In this document: piece by piece, positions 7,569-14,874 of the stretch
How the letters are laid out: the number at the start of each line of letters is the position of its first letter
Numbering within the stretch: position 1 is the stretch's first letter
Origin: CAZTAK01 sp964611585
Lineage (GTDB): Bacteria > Pseudomonadota > Alphaproteobacteria > SHVP01
Direction of reading: 5' to 3'
DNA length: 40,259 nt
Assembly: GCA_964611585.1 (NCBI GenBank)
Contig: CAZTAK010000018.1
Coordinates: 1-40,259, forward strand
Program-made: the position numbers and the translations under genes
The notes under the pieces: generated by a model
Seen by the model: the letters and a program-made list of their open reading frames with translations, nothing else
What the model was told of the DNA's origin: nothing
Databases searched by the model: none

Positions 7569-8366
7569 GTGATCCGCAAGCTCCTCGCCCGGGGCAAGGC
7601 TGCCTGGGCGGTGGTCCCCGACGGCAAGACCGAGTTGCTGATCCAGCGGAGGCCGAAAAAGCTCTACGCCGGCGCCAACGGCCAACCCATCGCCCGCCGC
7701 GCCGCCCCCAATCCATCCTGCCCCCGCGACTATGTCGCCGAGTTCGTCGAGCACCTCAAGAGCGCCGAAAAATTCATCCCGCATATGTACCTGGACACCA
7801 CGGAGAAGCGCTTCGGTCCCGAGGACAGTACCGGGAACGTCACCGTCGGCATCGGCCATTATCTCGCGGACATCGGCATGGTGATGGAAATCCGAAATCG
7901 ATTCTACTTGCCGCAAGCGGCGATCGACGCGGGCCGGACGTTGGACGAAGTCCTCGCCGAAGATTTCAACCGGCTGTTCGGCCAGAATTCCAGGGGTCGG
8001 GTGGCGGATGACTACGCAGCCCTCACCACCGCCCGCATGTCCGAGAGCGAGGCCCTCGGTATGCTGCGCGAGGATGTCGATAAGGTCATCGACGCCGCGA
8101 CCCCGACTTTCAAGGCCTTCGGCACCTTCCCCTGCGGCGCCAAACTGGCGATTCTCGATCTGATGTTCACCGGTGGCGTGAATATTTTTGAAGACGACTG
8201 GCCGAAATTTCAGGAGGCGGTGAGAAACCGCGACTGGCGGAGGGCCGCAACAGAATCCCACCGCAAGACCGAACAAGTCGGCGAGGAGAGAAATGCCCCC
8301 GTCAGACAGTGGCTTCTTAACGCGCTTCACGAAGAACGATTCTGGATCAATCCAGGGCGCAGATGA
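7569..8366 (+). CDS. GH24 (T4-type) lysozyme-like protein
   Basis: A 265-residue protein with a phage-type lysozyme core that would cleave peptidoglycan glycan strands. The catalytic Glu-Asp-Thr arrangement of T4 lysozyme is visible: E67 in 'SAEKFIPHMYLD', D76, and T92 in 'VTVGIGHYL'. The last motif is the family's glycine-rich turn. The rest is longer than T4 lysozyme, with about 55 extra basic N-terminal residues and no signal peptide. The GTG at 7569 is the first available start in frame and lacks a clear ribosome-binding site, so the N-terminus is uncertain. No holin, spanin or other phage gene is adjacent, so this is an orphan lysozyme inside a split ribosomal-gene cluster. It converges with the next gene 14 nt away. 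Confidence 0.72.
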   Translation: MIRKLLARGKAAWAVVPDGKTELLIQRRPKKLYAGANGQPIARRAAPNPSCPRDYVAEFVEHLKSAEKFIPHMYLDTTEKRFGPEDSTGNVTVGIGHYLADIGMVMEIRNRFYLPQAAIDAGRTLDEVLAEDFNRLFGQNSRGRVADDYAALTTARMSESEALGMLREDVDKVIDAATPTFKAFGTFPCGAKLAILDLMFTGGVNIFEDDWPKFQEAVRNRDWRRAATESHRKTEQVGEERNAPVRQWLLNALHEERFWINPGRR

Positions 8367-8380
8367 GTAGCCGGGGAAAC

Positions 8381-9253
8381 TTAACGCGCCAGATCGGCAT
8401 CCCGCGGCAGGCACGGCTCATTGAACGCCATAAACGCCGCGACCCGAAGGAACGACTCTGAATGGGCTCGCGTCACGAGGTAGAGCCCGCGAAATTGGTC
8501 TCGGCGTAGACGACCTTTGCTTGGTCTAGGCAGATTCACCAACGACGACAATACGAGTAGATCGCCTTCCCCGTCCCCATCGAAATCGCCGCGCCCGGCA
8601 ATCGAAAAGTGCCGTTCTGACACGGCTTCGGAATCGATTACCGTGGCAATGACGAACCGGGTATCTGACTCGAGACGGTTGACGTATTCAGGTAGCGATC
8701 CGTAAACGACAAACGAATATTGGCTATGGGGAACGCCCTCGCGATTGGCACGCAGCAAACTGCCCCCTTCACGGCACCTGTAATCCAGCATCGCCGGCAG
8801 GAAATCGAGGGCGTCTTCGGTCATGATGAACCCGCGCACGAAACTTTCCGTTGCCGGGCGCGCCCGCGCCAGCGCCCGCCACACGTAACAGCGAATGCGG
8901 TGCAGCTCGGCGGTCTCGGATTGGCGGATACCGAGATCGTTGTTGGCGTTCGCGCGGTACTTCCGGTTTTCGTCGAGGGCCATGAACTCATCGCAGTTGC
9001 CGACCCACACGAACTTTGGTCCCACGGAGAGATCGTTGCCGCGGCGGCGTTCGAACTGAATTCTTTCGGTCTCCGGGAACGGTTCGGCGAGGCGGGCCGG
9101 AATCTCGGCGAGACTCTGAATCCCGAGACCAGGCGCAAACCACACCGGGTAAGGGCCATCGCCTGCCGCATCCTGGGCGCGGACCGGCGCCGCGCCCGCC
9201 CCGATCAGGCAGGCCGCAAGAAGCGCTAATCTCAGAATCCGCCGCACAACCAT
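8381..9253 (-). CDS. secreted hypothetical protein with an FG-GAP-like repeat
   Basis: A 290-residue protein I cannot assign to a named family. The N-terminus is a clear Sec signal peptide (basic 'MVVRRILR', a hydrophobic stretch, and a probable cleavage after 'PVRA' near residue 30). Near the C-terminus 'GRGDFDGDGEGDLLVL' is a calcium-binding-loop pattern seen in FG-GAP/VCBS repeats, but only one copy is present. A pair 'NCDEF' and 'RIRCYVW' plus 'YRCREGG' supplies possible disulphides. The open frame extends upstream to 9469; the ATG at 9253 is chosen because the signal peptide begins there. A periplasmic or surface location is inferred. Confidence 0.7.
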   Translation of the reverse strand: MVVRRILRLALLAACLIGAGAAPVRAQDAAGDGPYPVWFAPGLGIQSLAEIPARLAEPFPETERIQFERRRGNDLSVGPKFVWVGNCDEFMALDENRKYRANANNDLGIRQSETAELHRIRCYVWRALARARPATESFVRGFIMTEDALDFLPAMLDYRCREGGSLLRANREGVPHSQYSFVVYGSLPEYVNRLESDTRFVIATVIDSEAVSERHFSIAGRGDFDGDGEGDLLVLSSLVNLPRPSKGRLRRDQFRGLYLVTRAHSESFLRVAAFMAFNEPCLPRDADLAR

Positions 9254-9483
9254 CGGTTTCAGTTTAGCGCATGTCCCGCCCGGTGATCCATCGCCGGTAC
9301 GCAACCGCGACGGCGGCGCACTCGAGCGCCGGTTGGCACCTGTGCCCGCTCCGGCCGCAGGGCGCCGGCTTGATCGGAAACCGGTTGGCGCCCCTGCCGA
9401 GCAGGGCCCTTGAGGCGTGTCCCGAGCCGCGAGCCGCGGTTCCGGGGGCCCGGCCGGCAAATGCCGCACTTGACGAAACCCTC

Positions 9484-9517
9484 TTGAGACAAATATATGA
9501 ATACGTATTCATTTATT
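9484..9517 (+). promoter_or_regulatory. ArsR-type operator overlapping a promoter
   Basis: A perfect 16-bp palindrome ATGAATACGTATTCAT (9497-9512) extends, with one mismatch per arm, to 26 bp (9492-9517). It closely resembles the 12-2-12 operators of SmtB/CzrA zinc repressors. TTGAGA (9484-9489) and TATTCA (9506-9511), 16 nt apart, could be the promoter elements, so bound repressor would cover the -10. It lies 18 nt upstream of the arsR start. Confidence 0.75.
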
Positions 9518-9534
9518 GATGGAGTGACCTCGCC

Positions 9535-9840
9535 GTGTCCGCCGACGAATTCCGCGATCTCGCCGAGATGTTCCGCCTTCTCGGCGATGCCACCCGCCTT
9601 CGTATCGTGCTCGCCTGCACCGACGAGGCCTTGAAGGTGGGGGCCATTGCCGAACGGCTGGGTCTATCGGCCTCGCTGGTCAGCCACCACCTTCGCCTCT
9701 TGCGCGCGGGCCGCATCGTGCGCGCCGAGCGGCGCGGACGGAACGTGTTCTATGCCGCCGCCGACGATCATATCCGCCATGTGGTCGCCGACATGGTGGC
9801 CCACGTCGCCGAGGCGCGCGGCCAGAGCGCGGCGGCGTGA
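9535..9840 (+). CDS. ArsR/SmtB-family metal-responsive repressor (alpha-5 zinc site)
   Basis: A 101-residue winged-helix repressor. The recognition helix region is 'LGLSASLVSHHLRLLR' (43-57), followed by the wing 'RAERRGRNVFYAA'. The cysteine pair of arsenic or cadmium sensors is absent. Instead helix 5 carries D77-x-H79, ten residues, H90-x2-E93, exactly the spacing of the zinc ligands in SmtB/CzrA-type sensors. I therefore infer a Zn(II) (or Co/Ni) sensor that releases its operator when metal binds. The GTG start is preceded by GGAG. The cation transporter starts 11 nt after the stop, the usual sensor-exporter pairing. Confidence 0.9.
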   Translation: MSADEFRDLAEMFRLLGDATRLRIVLACTDEALKVGAIAERLGLSASLVSHHLRLLRAGRIVRAERRGRNVFYAAADDHIRHVVADMVAHVAEARGQSAAA

Positions 9841-9850
9841 GGTTCGCGCC

Positions 9851-10465
9851 ATGAGTGCCACCTGCGACACGCCCGCGGACGATCTGCATGCGCCGGGGTA
9901 CCGGCGGGTGTTGTGGATCGTGCTTGGGATCAACGCCGCCATGTTCGTGATCGAGGGCGCCTCGGGCCTGGCGGCAGGATCGGTGTCGCTGCAGGCGGAC
10001 GCCCTCGACTTCCTCGGCGATGCCGCAACCTATGCCGTTACGCTGATGGTGCTGGGGCTATCGATCCGCTGGCGCGCCGGCAGCGCCATCCTCAAAGGCC
10101 TGTCGATGGGCGCCTTCGGGATCTGGGTGCTGGGAAGCGCGGTCTGGCATGCCGTCTATGCCGGCCTACCCGACGCCGCCGTCATGGGCGGCATCGGCTT
10201 CGCCGCCATGGTCGCCAACGTCGTCAGCGCCGTGATGCTGTACCGGCACCGGCACGGCGATGCCAACATGCGCTCGGTGTGGCTGTGCACCCGCAACGAC
10301 GCCATCGGCAATGCGGCGGTGATCGGCGCCGGACTCGCGGTCTATGCGGTGCACTCCGGCGTGCCGGACCTGCTGGTCGGCGTCGTGATGGCGGGACTGG
10401 CGCTGTCTTCGGCCTGGAGCGTGCTGCGCCTCGCCGGCCGCGAATGGCGCACGGCGAACGCCTGA
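9851..10465 (+). CDS. small CDF-family cation transporter
   Basis: A 204-residue protein with about six transmembrane helices, probably exporting Zn(II) or a similar divalent cation across the inner membrane. Helix 2 carries the metal-site pattern in 'LQADALDFLGDA' (a D-x3-D in place of the common H-x3-D), and helix 5 'NDAIGNAAVI' corresponds to the second site. The cytoplasmic C-terminal metal-binding domain of full CDF proteins is missing, as in the short COG1230-type members. The ATG at 9851 is chosen; the frame is open far upstream within arsR. It sits behind the zinc-type ArsR gene, so zinc efflux is the natural inference. Confidence 0.85.
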   Translation: MSATCDTPADDLHAPGYRRVLWIVLGINAAMFVIEGASGLAAGSVSLQADALDFLGDAATYAVTLMVLGLSIRWRAGSAILKGLSMGAFGIWVLGSAVWHAVYAGLPDAAVMGGIGFAAMVANVVSAVMLYRHRHGDANMRSVWLCTRNDAIGNAAVIGAGLAVYAVHSGVPDLLVGVVMAGLALSSAWSVLRLAGREWRTANA

Positions 10466-10559
10466 GAGAAGGCCGCCCCGGTCTGGGTGCGTTGGCGTGC
10501 CGCCTCGATTGACGGTCTGCCGGACCCGGTATCAAATGGCGTCATGCACAGCGTCGGGG

Positions 10560-10585
10560 GCGGCGTCCGGGGTCAAAGACGCCGC
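10560..10585 (+). terminator. hairpin after the cation transporter gene
   Basis: GCGGCGTC and GACGCCGC form an 8-bp stem with a 10-nt loop about 95 nt after the transporter stop. There is no T-tract, so intrinsic termination is uncertain. The rest of the 10466-10708 gap holds nothing I recognise. Confidence 0.35.
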
Positions 10586-10688
10586 GTACGCCCGTGGGCG
10601 CGGCAAACTGTTCCGGGGCGTACATGACTTCTGCCCCCCGTCCGGTGGCGTCCGTGGCGAGTGGTGATGGGCGCCCGCGCCTCAATTC

Positions 10689-10708
10689 CCGCGGCACAGT
10701 AGCCGCGG
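10689..10708 (-). terminator. hairpin immediately after infC
   Basis: Adjacent to the infC TGA, the minus strand reads CCGCGGC, a 6-nt loop, then GCCGCGG. It is a strong 7-bp stem but without a following U-run. It would mark the 3' end of the thrS-infC transcript, consistent with the loss of contiguity with rpmI. Confidence 0.4.
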
Positions 10709-11245
10709 TCAGCGGGGCGCAATCACCATCGTCATCAGGCGGCCTTCCATTTTCGGGAACTGTTCCACCTTGGCGATTTCGTCGAGTTCGCCCTTGACCC
10801 GGTCCAGTACCTTCATTCCGAGGTCCGGGTGGGCCATTTCGCGGCCCCGGAAGCGCAACGTCACCTTGACCTTGTCGCCCTCGCCCAGGAAACGGTTGAT
10901 GGAGCGCATCTTGAAGGCGTAGTCGTGCTCGTCGATGCCGGGACGCATCTTGATTTCCTTGACGTCGATCGTCTTCTGCTTTTTGCGGGCAATATTCGCC
11001 TTCTTCTGGGCTTCGTACTTAAACTTGCCGTAGTCCAGAATCTTGCAGACCGGGGGGTCAGAATTGGGGGAAATCTCGACCAGATCGAGGCCAGATTCGT
11101 CGGCCCGCTCCCGGGCCTCTTCGATATCGACGACTCCTAGCATTTCGCCCTTATCATCGATCAGGCGGACTTGGGGAGCATCGATTCGTTCGTTGGCGCG
11201 GGGCCCCTTGGGGGCGGACGGCGCCAGATATGGACGTCTCGCTAT
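10709..11245 (-). CDS. infC: translation initiation factor IF-3, probable AUA start
   Basis: A 178-residue IF-3, which binds the 30S subunit, prevents premature 50S joining and proofreads the start codon. The N-domain has 'GPRANERIDAPQVRLIDDKG' and 'ISPNSDPPVCKILDYGK'. The linker is basic, and the C-domain contains 'EIKMRPGIDEHDY', 'VTLRFRGREMAH' and 'VIAPR'. The first in-frame ATG (11143) would delete about 34 conserved residues. The protein should begin IARRPYLAP at an ATA codon (11245-11243), with AGGAG exactly 8 nt upstream (11258-11254). Non-AUG starts are typical of infC (AUU in E. coli) and allow IF-3 to repress its own translation. It lies 102 nt after thrS. Confidence 0.93.
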   Translation of the reverse strand: MARRPYLAPSAPKGPRANERIDAPQVRLIDDKGEMLGVVDIEEARERADESGLDLVEISPNSDPPVCKILDYGKFKYEAQKKANIARKKQKTIDVKEIKMRPGIDEHDYAFKMRSINRFLGEGDKVKVTLRFRGREMAHPDLGMKVLDRVKGELDEIAKVEQFPKMEGRLMTMVIAPR

Positions 11246-11347
11246 GCGGCATTCTCCTCTGTGCAGAACCGCGAAGGCTCTCCCCGCCGGACGTGGCGGG
11301 CTTCACGGTATCCCGATTGTCGAAAGTGCGCCCCCGAGGCTTGAGCG

Positions 11348-13264
11348 TCAGAGATCGGGGGCCGCAGCTTCGAGGCGAAGTCTATCGACTGCCTCGGCCA
11401 AGGCAAGGACTTCTTGGCCCTTGGCCCCGAGGCGGCGGACCGAAACGGTCCCGTCCGCGGCTTCGCGGGCGCCAAGCACGAACATCACCGGCACCTTGGC
11501 ATGGCTGTGTTCGCGCACCTTGTAATTGATTTTCTCGTTGCGCAAATCAATCCCGGTGCGGATTCCCGCCGATTTCAACGCCGCGTGTGCGGCCCGGGCG
11601 GCGGTGTCGGCAGCCTCGGTGATGGTCGCAACCACGGCCTGGATCGGCGCCAGCCACACCGGCAACCTTCCTGCGTATTGCTCGATCAGGATGCCGATGA
11701 AGCGTTCCAGCGAGCCCAGGATGGCGCGGTGCAGCATCACCGGACGCCGCTTGGTTCCGTCGGCGGCGACGTATTCGGCGTCAAGCCGTTCCGGCAGTAC
11801 GAAATCGACCTGGAGCGTGCCGCACTGCCATGAGCGCCCAATGGCGTCGCGCAGGTGGAATTCCAGTTTGGGGCCATAGAACGCACCCTCGCCCGGCGCC
11901 AGTTCGACCTCGAGGCCGGCCGCCGCGGCAGCCTCCGTCAGCGCCGCTTCCGCCTTGTCCCAGACGGCGTCCGCGCCGGCGCGCGTGTCGGGCCGGTCGG
12001 CGAACTTGACGACGACATCGGGGAAACCAAGCTCGCGGTACATTTCCAGCAAGAGATCGCAAAAGAGTTTCGTTTCCGAAGTGATCTGATCCTCAGTACA
12101 AAAGATGTGGGCGTCATCCATCGTCAGCGCGCGCACCCGCATCAAACCGTGTAATGCGCCGTGCGGCTCGTTGCGCGTGCACGAACCGAACTCGGCCATA
12201 CGCAGCGGCAGATCGCGGTAGCTCTTGATGCCCTGGCGGAAGATCTGGACGTGCGCCGGGCAGTTCATCGGCTTCAACGCCAGCACGCGGTCATCGTCGG
12301 TCTCGGCCGTGAACATGTGCTCGCGGAACTTTTCCCAGTGGCCTGACGCTTCCCAAAGCTTCCGGTCAATCAGTTGCGGCGTGCGTACCTCGACGTACCC
12401 CCCACGTTCCAGTTTGCGCCGCACATACGATTCGAGTTCGAGAAAGAGCGCCCATCCCTTGGGATGCCAGAACACGCTGCCCATCGCTTCTTCCTGGAGG
12501 TGGAACAGTTCCATCTCCCGGCCGATTTTGCGGTGGTCGCGCTTTTCGGCCTCTTCCAGCTGGTGAAGGTAGGCGTCGAGATCCTTTTGGGTCGCCCATG
12601 CGGTGCCGTAAATTCGTTGCAACATTTCGTTGCGCGGATCGCCGCGCCAGTAGGCGCCGGCAATGCTCATCAGTTTGAAGGCGTGGCCGAGTTTGCCGGT
12701 GGAGGGCAGATGCGGCCCGCGGCAGAGGTCGATGAACCCGCCCTGGCGGTAGAGGCCAAGCGGCTCATCGGCATTGATGCCTTCGATGATTTCGGCCTTG
12801 TAGTGTTCGCCCTGACCCTTGAAGAAATCGATCGCCCTGAGCCGGTCCCAGTCCTCGCGCGCGATGGTCTCGTCACGGTCGACGATTTCGTGCATTCGCG
12901 CCTCGATTTTTTCGAGGTCTTCGGGCGTGAAGGGTTCGGCGCGGCTGAAATCGTAATAGAAGCCTTTTTCGATGGCGGGGCCGATGGTCACCTGAGTTTC
13001 CGGATAGAGCTCCCTGACCGCTTCGGCCATGACGTGCGCGGCATCGTGACGCAATAGTCCAGGCGCGGATTCAGACTTCACGGTGACGATCTCGACCGTC
13101 GCGTCGGCGCCAATTTCCGCCGCAAGGTCGCGCATCTCGCCATCGACGACGACGGCGAGGGCGGCCTTGGCGAGGCCGGGACCGATGTCGGCGGCAAGTC
13201 TTGCGCCCGTCACCGGGCCTTCAAAGGTGCGGACGCTTCCGTCCGGCAAGGTCAAAGATACCAT
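11348..13264 (-). CDS. thrS: threonyl-tRNA synthetase
   Basis: A 638-residue class II synthetase of normal length. An N-terminal TGS domain (1-62, 'VSLTLPDGSVRTFEGP') is followed by the editing domain with the H-x3-H of 'HDAAHVMAEAV' (H73, H77). The catalytic core contains 'MNCPAHVQIF' and 'GSCTRNEPHGALHGLMR' with zinc ligands, and a C-terminal anticodon-binding domain follows ('VPVMFVLGAREA'). The ATG at 13264 is preceded by AGGATCACC. The leader is only about 20 nt from a good promoter, leaving no room for a T-box or an operator-like tRNA mimic. Confidence 0.98.
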   Translation of the reverse strand: MVSLTLPDGSVRTFEGPVTGARLAADIGPGLAKAALAVVVDGEMRDLAAEIGADATVEIVTVKSESAPGLLRHDAAHVMAEAVRELYPETQVTIGPAIEKGFYYDFSRAEPFTPEDLEKIEARMHEIVDRDETIAREDWDRLRAIDFFKGQGEHYKAEIIEGINADEPLGLYRQGGFIDLCRGPHLPSTGKLGHAFKLMSIAGAYWRGDPRNEMLQRIYGTAWATQKDLDAYLHQLEEAEKRDHRKIGREMELFHLQEEAMGSVFWHPKGWALFLELESYVRRKLERGGYVEVRTPQLIDRKLWEASGHWEKFREHMFTAETDDDRVLALKPMNCPAHVQIFRQGIKSYRDLPLRMAEFGSCTRNEPHGALHGLMRVRALTMDDAHIFCTEDQITSETKLFCDLLLEMYRELGFPDVVVKFADRPDTRAGADAVWDKAEAALTEAAAAAGLEVELAPGEGAFYGPKLEFHLRDAIGRSWQCGTLQVDFVLPERLDAEYVAADGTKRRPVMLHRAILGSLERFIGILIEQYAGRLPVWLAPIQAVVATITEAADTAARAAHAALKSAGIRTGIDLRNEKINYKVREHSHAKVPVMFVLGAREAADGTVSVRRLGAKGQEVLALAEAVDRLRLEAAAPDL

Positions 13265-13291
13265 CTGGTGATCCTGTGATTCCGGTCCCGG

Positions 13292-13319
13292 AAAGTAGGG
13301 CTAATCGCGGGCGTGTCAA
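13292..13319 (-). promoter_or_regulatory. thrS promoter
   Basis: Minus strand TTGACA (13319-13314), a 16-nt spacer and TACTTT (13297-13292). The predicted transcript starts about 20-25 nt before the thrS ATG. Together with the hairpin after infC this defines thrS-infC as its own unit. Confidence 0.5.
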
Positions 13320-13446
13320 GGAAGGTCGCGGCTGGTAGCCTGTTGCCGGCCCGCCCCGCCCGAACGAGGTACGACGTGGCAACACTATCGCAGCCGCACG
13401 ACCCCCGGTTAGGCGTCTGCCAACTCGTCACGCGGCGGTGCCGCGC

Positions 13447-14508
13447 ATGAGCTCCCTCAGCCTTCCCGCGTCCTATCACGACGACAATACAGCCGCGCGC
13501 CACGAAGTTCGGGTGACCTTCGGCGGGCGCGGACTCGAGGGCGTGCACGGGGACACAGGCCAGGCCGCCTTCCAGTGGCATTGGGAAGACCTCCGCCTGG
13601 TGGAGCGCGGCCGCGGTGGGCGCACGGTGGTGACCAGCCTCGCTGATCCGGAATCGCGGCTGGTATTCCTTGACGCGGCGGCCTATCCGGAATTGAACCG
13701 CCAGGTGCCGCACTTGCCGCGCCGCCGGTTGGACAAGCGTTATTCCAGGCGATACGCCGTTGTTCTGGCGACGGCCGGGGCCATCGTGGTGCTGCTGGGA
13801 GTTGCCATGATCCCGGCGATTTCGGTTCTGATCGGTCGCGCGCTGCCCGCCGCCTGGCTCGACAGGCTGGGGCGCGATGCAGTCGTAATGCTGGCGGACG
13901 GCAGCGGATCGTGCGCCGAGGAATCGGGTCAGGCGGCGCTGAATGATTTGGCCGGAAAACTCTCCGTGGCCGCGGGCCTCAGCCCCACGCCCCGGGTTTC
14001 CGTGGTCGGTTCCAGCACGGTCAACGCCTTTGCCGCCCCGGGCGGTTACATCGTCTTGTTCGACGGCGTGATCGCCCTCACGGCCACGGCCGACGAACTG
14101 GCCGCGGTGCTGGCCCACGAAATCGCGCACGTCCTTCATCGCCACCCGGCCGAGGGCCTGGTTCGCATCTGGGGCCTTTCGGCGGTGCTCGACAGCGTCT
14201 TTGGCGGGTCCGGGCTGGCGGGAACCTATCTGATCAACGCGCCCTACAGTCGAGGCAACGAGGCCGAGGTGGACGCGACCGCATTGCGGATCCTTGAAGA
14301 CGCGGGGCTCAACGCCCAGGGCCTGGCGGCATTTTTCGAGCGCCTTTCCGGCGAAGAGAGAAGAGACGGCAGCGACGCGGATTCGGGCTACTTTTCGACC
14401 CACCCGGCAACCGGGGACCGGCTCGCCCGGGCCGAAGGGGCGCCCACCGGGGCCGCCGCCGCGCTGACGCCGTCTTCGTGGGCCGCGGTTCAGGCGATCT
14501 GCCGCTAG
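13447..14508 (+). CDS. M48-family metalloprotease, membrane-anchored
   Basis: A 353-residue protein. The first about 90 residues form a small beta-rich N-terminal domain common in proteobacterial M48 members. One transmembrane helix follows at about 104-130, then a periplasmic protease domain. The zinc site is HEIAH (H224, E225, H228), with the third ligand in 'RGNEAEVDA' (E272), and the substrate-side 'STHPATGDR' motif is present. This points to an Oma1/BepA-like zinc endopeptidase for envelope protein quality control; the substrate is unknown. A GTG at 13438 in the same frame is an alternative start. The TAG stop forms the base of a hairpin. Confidence 0.88.
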   Translation: MSSLSLPASYHDDNTAARHEVRVTFGGRGLEGVHGDTGQAAFQWHWEDLRLVERGRGGRTVVTSLADPESRLVFLDAAAYPELNRQVPHLPRRRLDKRYSRRYAVVLATAGAIVVLLGVAMIPAISVLIGRALPAAWLDRLGRDAVVMLADGSGSCAEESGQAALNDLAGKLSVAAGLSPTPRVSVVGSSTVNAFAAPGGYIVLFDGVIALTATADELAAVLAHEIAHVLHRHPAEGLVRIWGLSAVLDSVFGGSGLAGTYLINAPYSRGNEAEVDATALRILEDAGLNAQGLAAFFERLSGEERRDGSDADSGYFSTHPATGDRLARAEGAPTGAAAALTPSSWAAVQAICR

Positions 14509-14547
14509 GGCTTTTCCCGTTCGCATGCGCTCACGCGAAAAGCTCTA
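14506..14547 (+). terminator. stop-codon hairpin after the M48 gene
   Basis: TAGGGCTTTTC (14506-14516) pairs with GAAAAGCTCTA (14537-14547), 11 bp with one G.T pair, around a 20-nt loop; it is followed by TCCCTTT. As at 1197-1229 the gene's TAG stop is the first three bases of the stem. Probable transcript 3' end. Confidence 0.5.
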
Positions 14548-14874
14548 TCCCTTTGGCATGGTAGGCAAATCGTCGTCGCCGGCGATTCCGCCGGCTCGGG
14601 ATTTGCGCTAGGCGTGCACCTTCGCCATTCGGAGCCGATGGGCTCGGGGCCGAACGCCGAGTAAATCGAACCTGATCAATAAGTAGCCCGTTGGGCACGG
14701 GCTGCAATCGAGGGCGGGTATGGCTCGGATCGAAAGACGGGGAATCGAAAGGCGAGCGATCGAGATTCCAGAGTCGCGCCGTCAGAGCGGTTCCGTTTCG
14801 ATCGGAACCCCTCTGGCTTTTCTTGGCGCTCACGGCAGCGGACCGATTGGTCCGCGCCTGCGCGGGCGCGCCGG
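14509..14874. other. 366-nt hairpin-rich intergenic region
   Basis: No gene is visible. After the stop-codon hairpin there is a nested inverted repeat: outer GCAAATC / GATTTGC at 14565-14571 and 14600-14606, and inner GCCGGC / GCCGGC at 14578-14583 and 14590-14595. Next is AGCCCGT / ACGGGCT (14685-14691 with 14697-14703), then the dispersed repeat (14784-14870). Such density of palindromes suggests an accumulation site for short extragenic repeats between convergent genes. Confidence 0.6.
14783..14870 (+). repeat. dispersed multi-hairpin repeat, copy 2
   Basis: Opposite orientation to the copy at 1260-1340. A hairpin CAGAG..GGTTCCG / CGGAACC..CTCTG (14783-14815, loop TTTCGAT) is followed by GCTTTTCTT, CGCTCACGG, a GCGGACC..GGTCCGC hairpin and GCGCCTGCGCGGGCGCG. 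The first part would serve as an intrinsic terminator on the plus strand. It ends 4 nt before the glycosyltransferase stop codon. Confidence 0.8.

Noticed and set aside
7479..8366. Prophage at the lysozyme gene
   Set aside because: No other phage gene, attachment site or integrase is present within the gap.
13265..13446. T-box or translational operator ahead of thrS
   Set aside because: The likely promoter leaves a leader of only about 20 nt, and no T-box sequence is visible.
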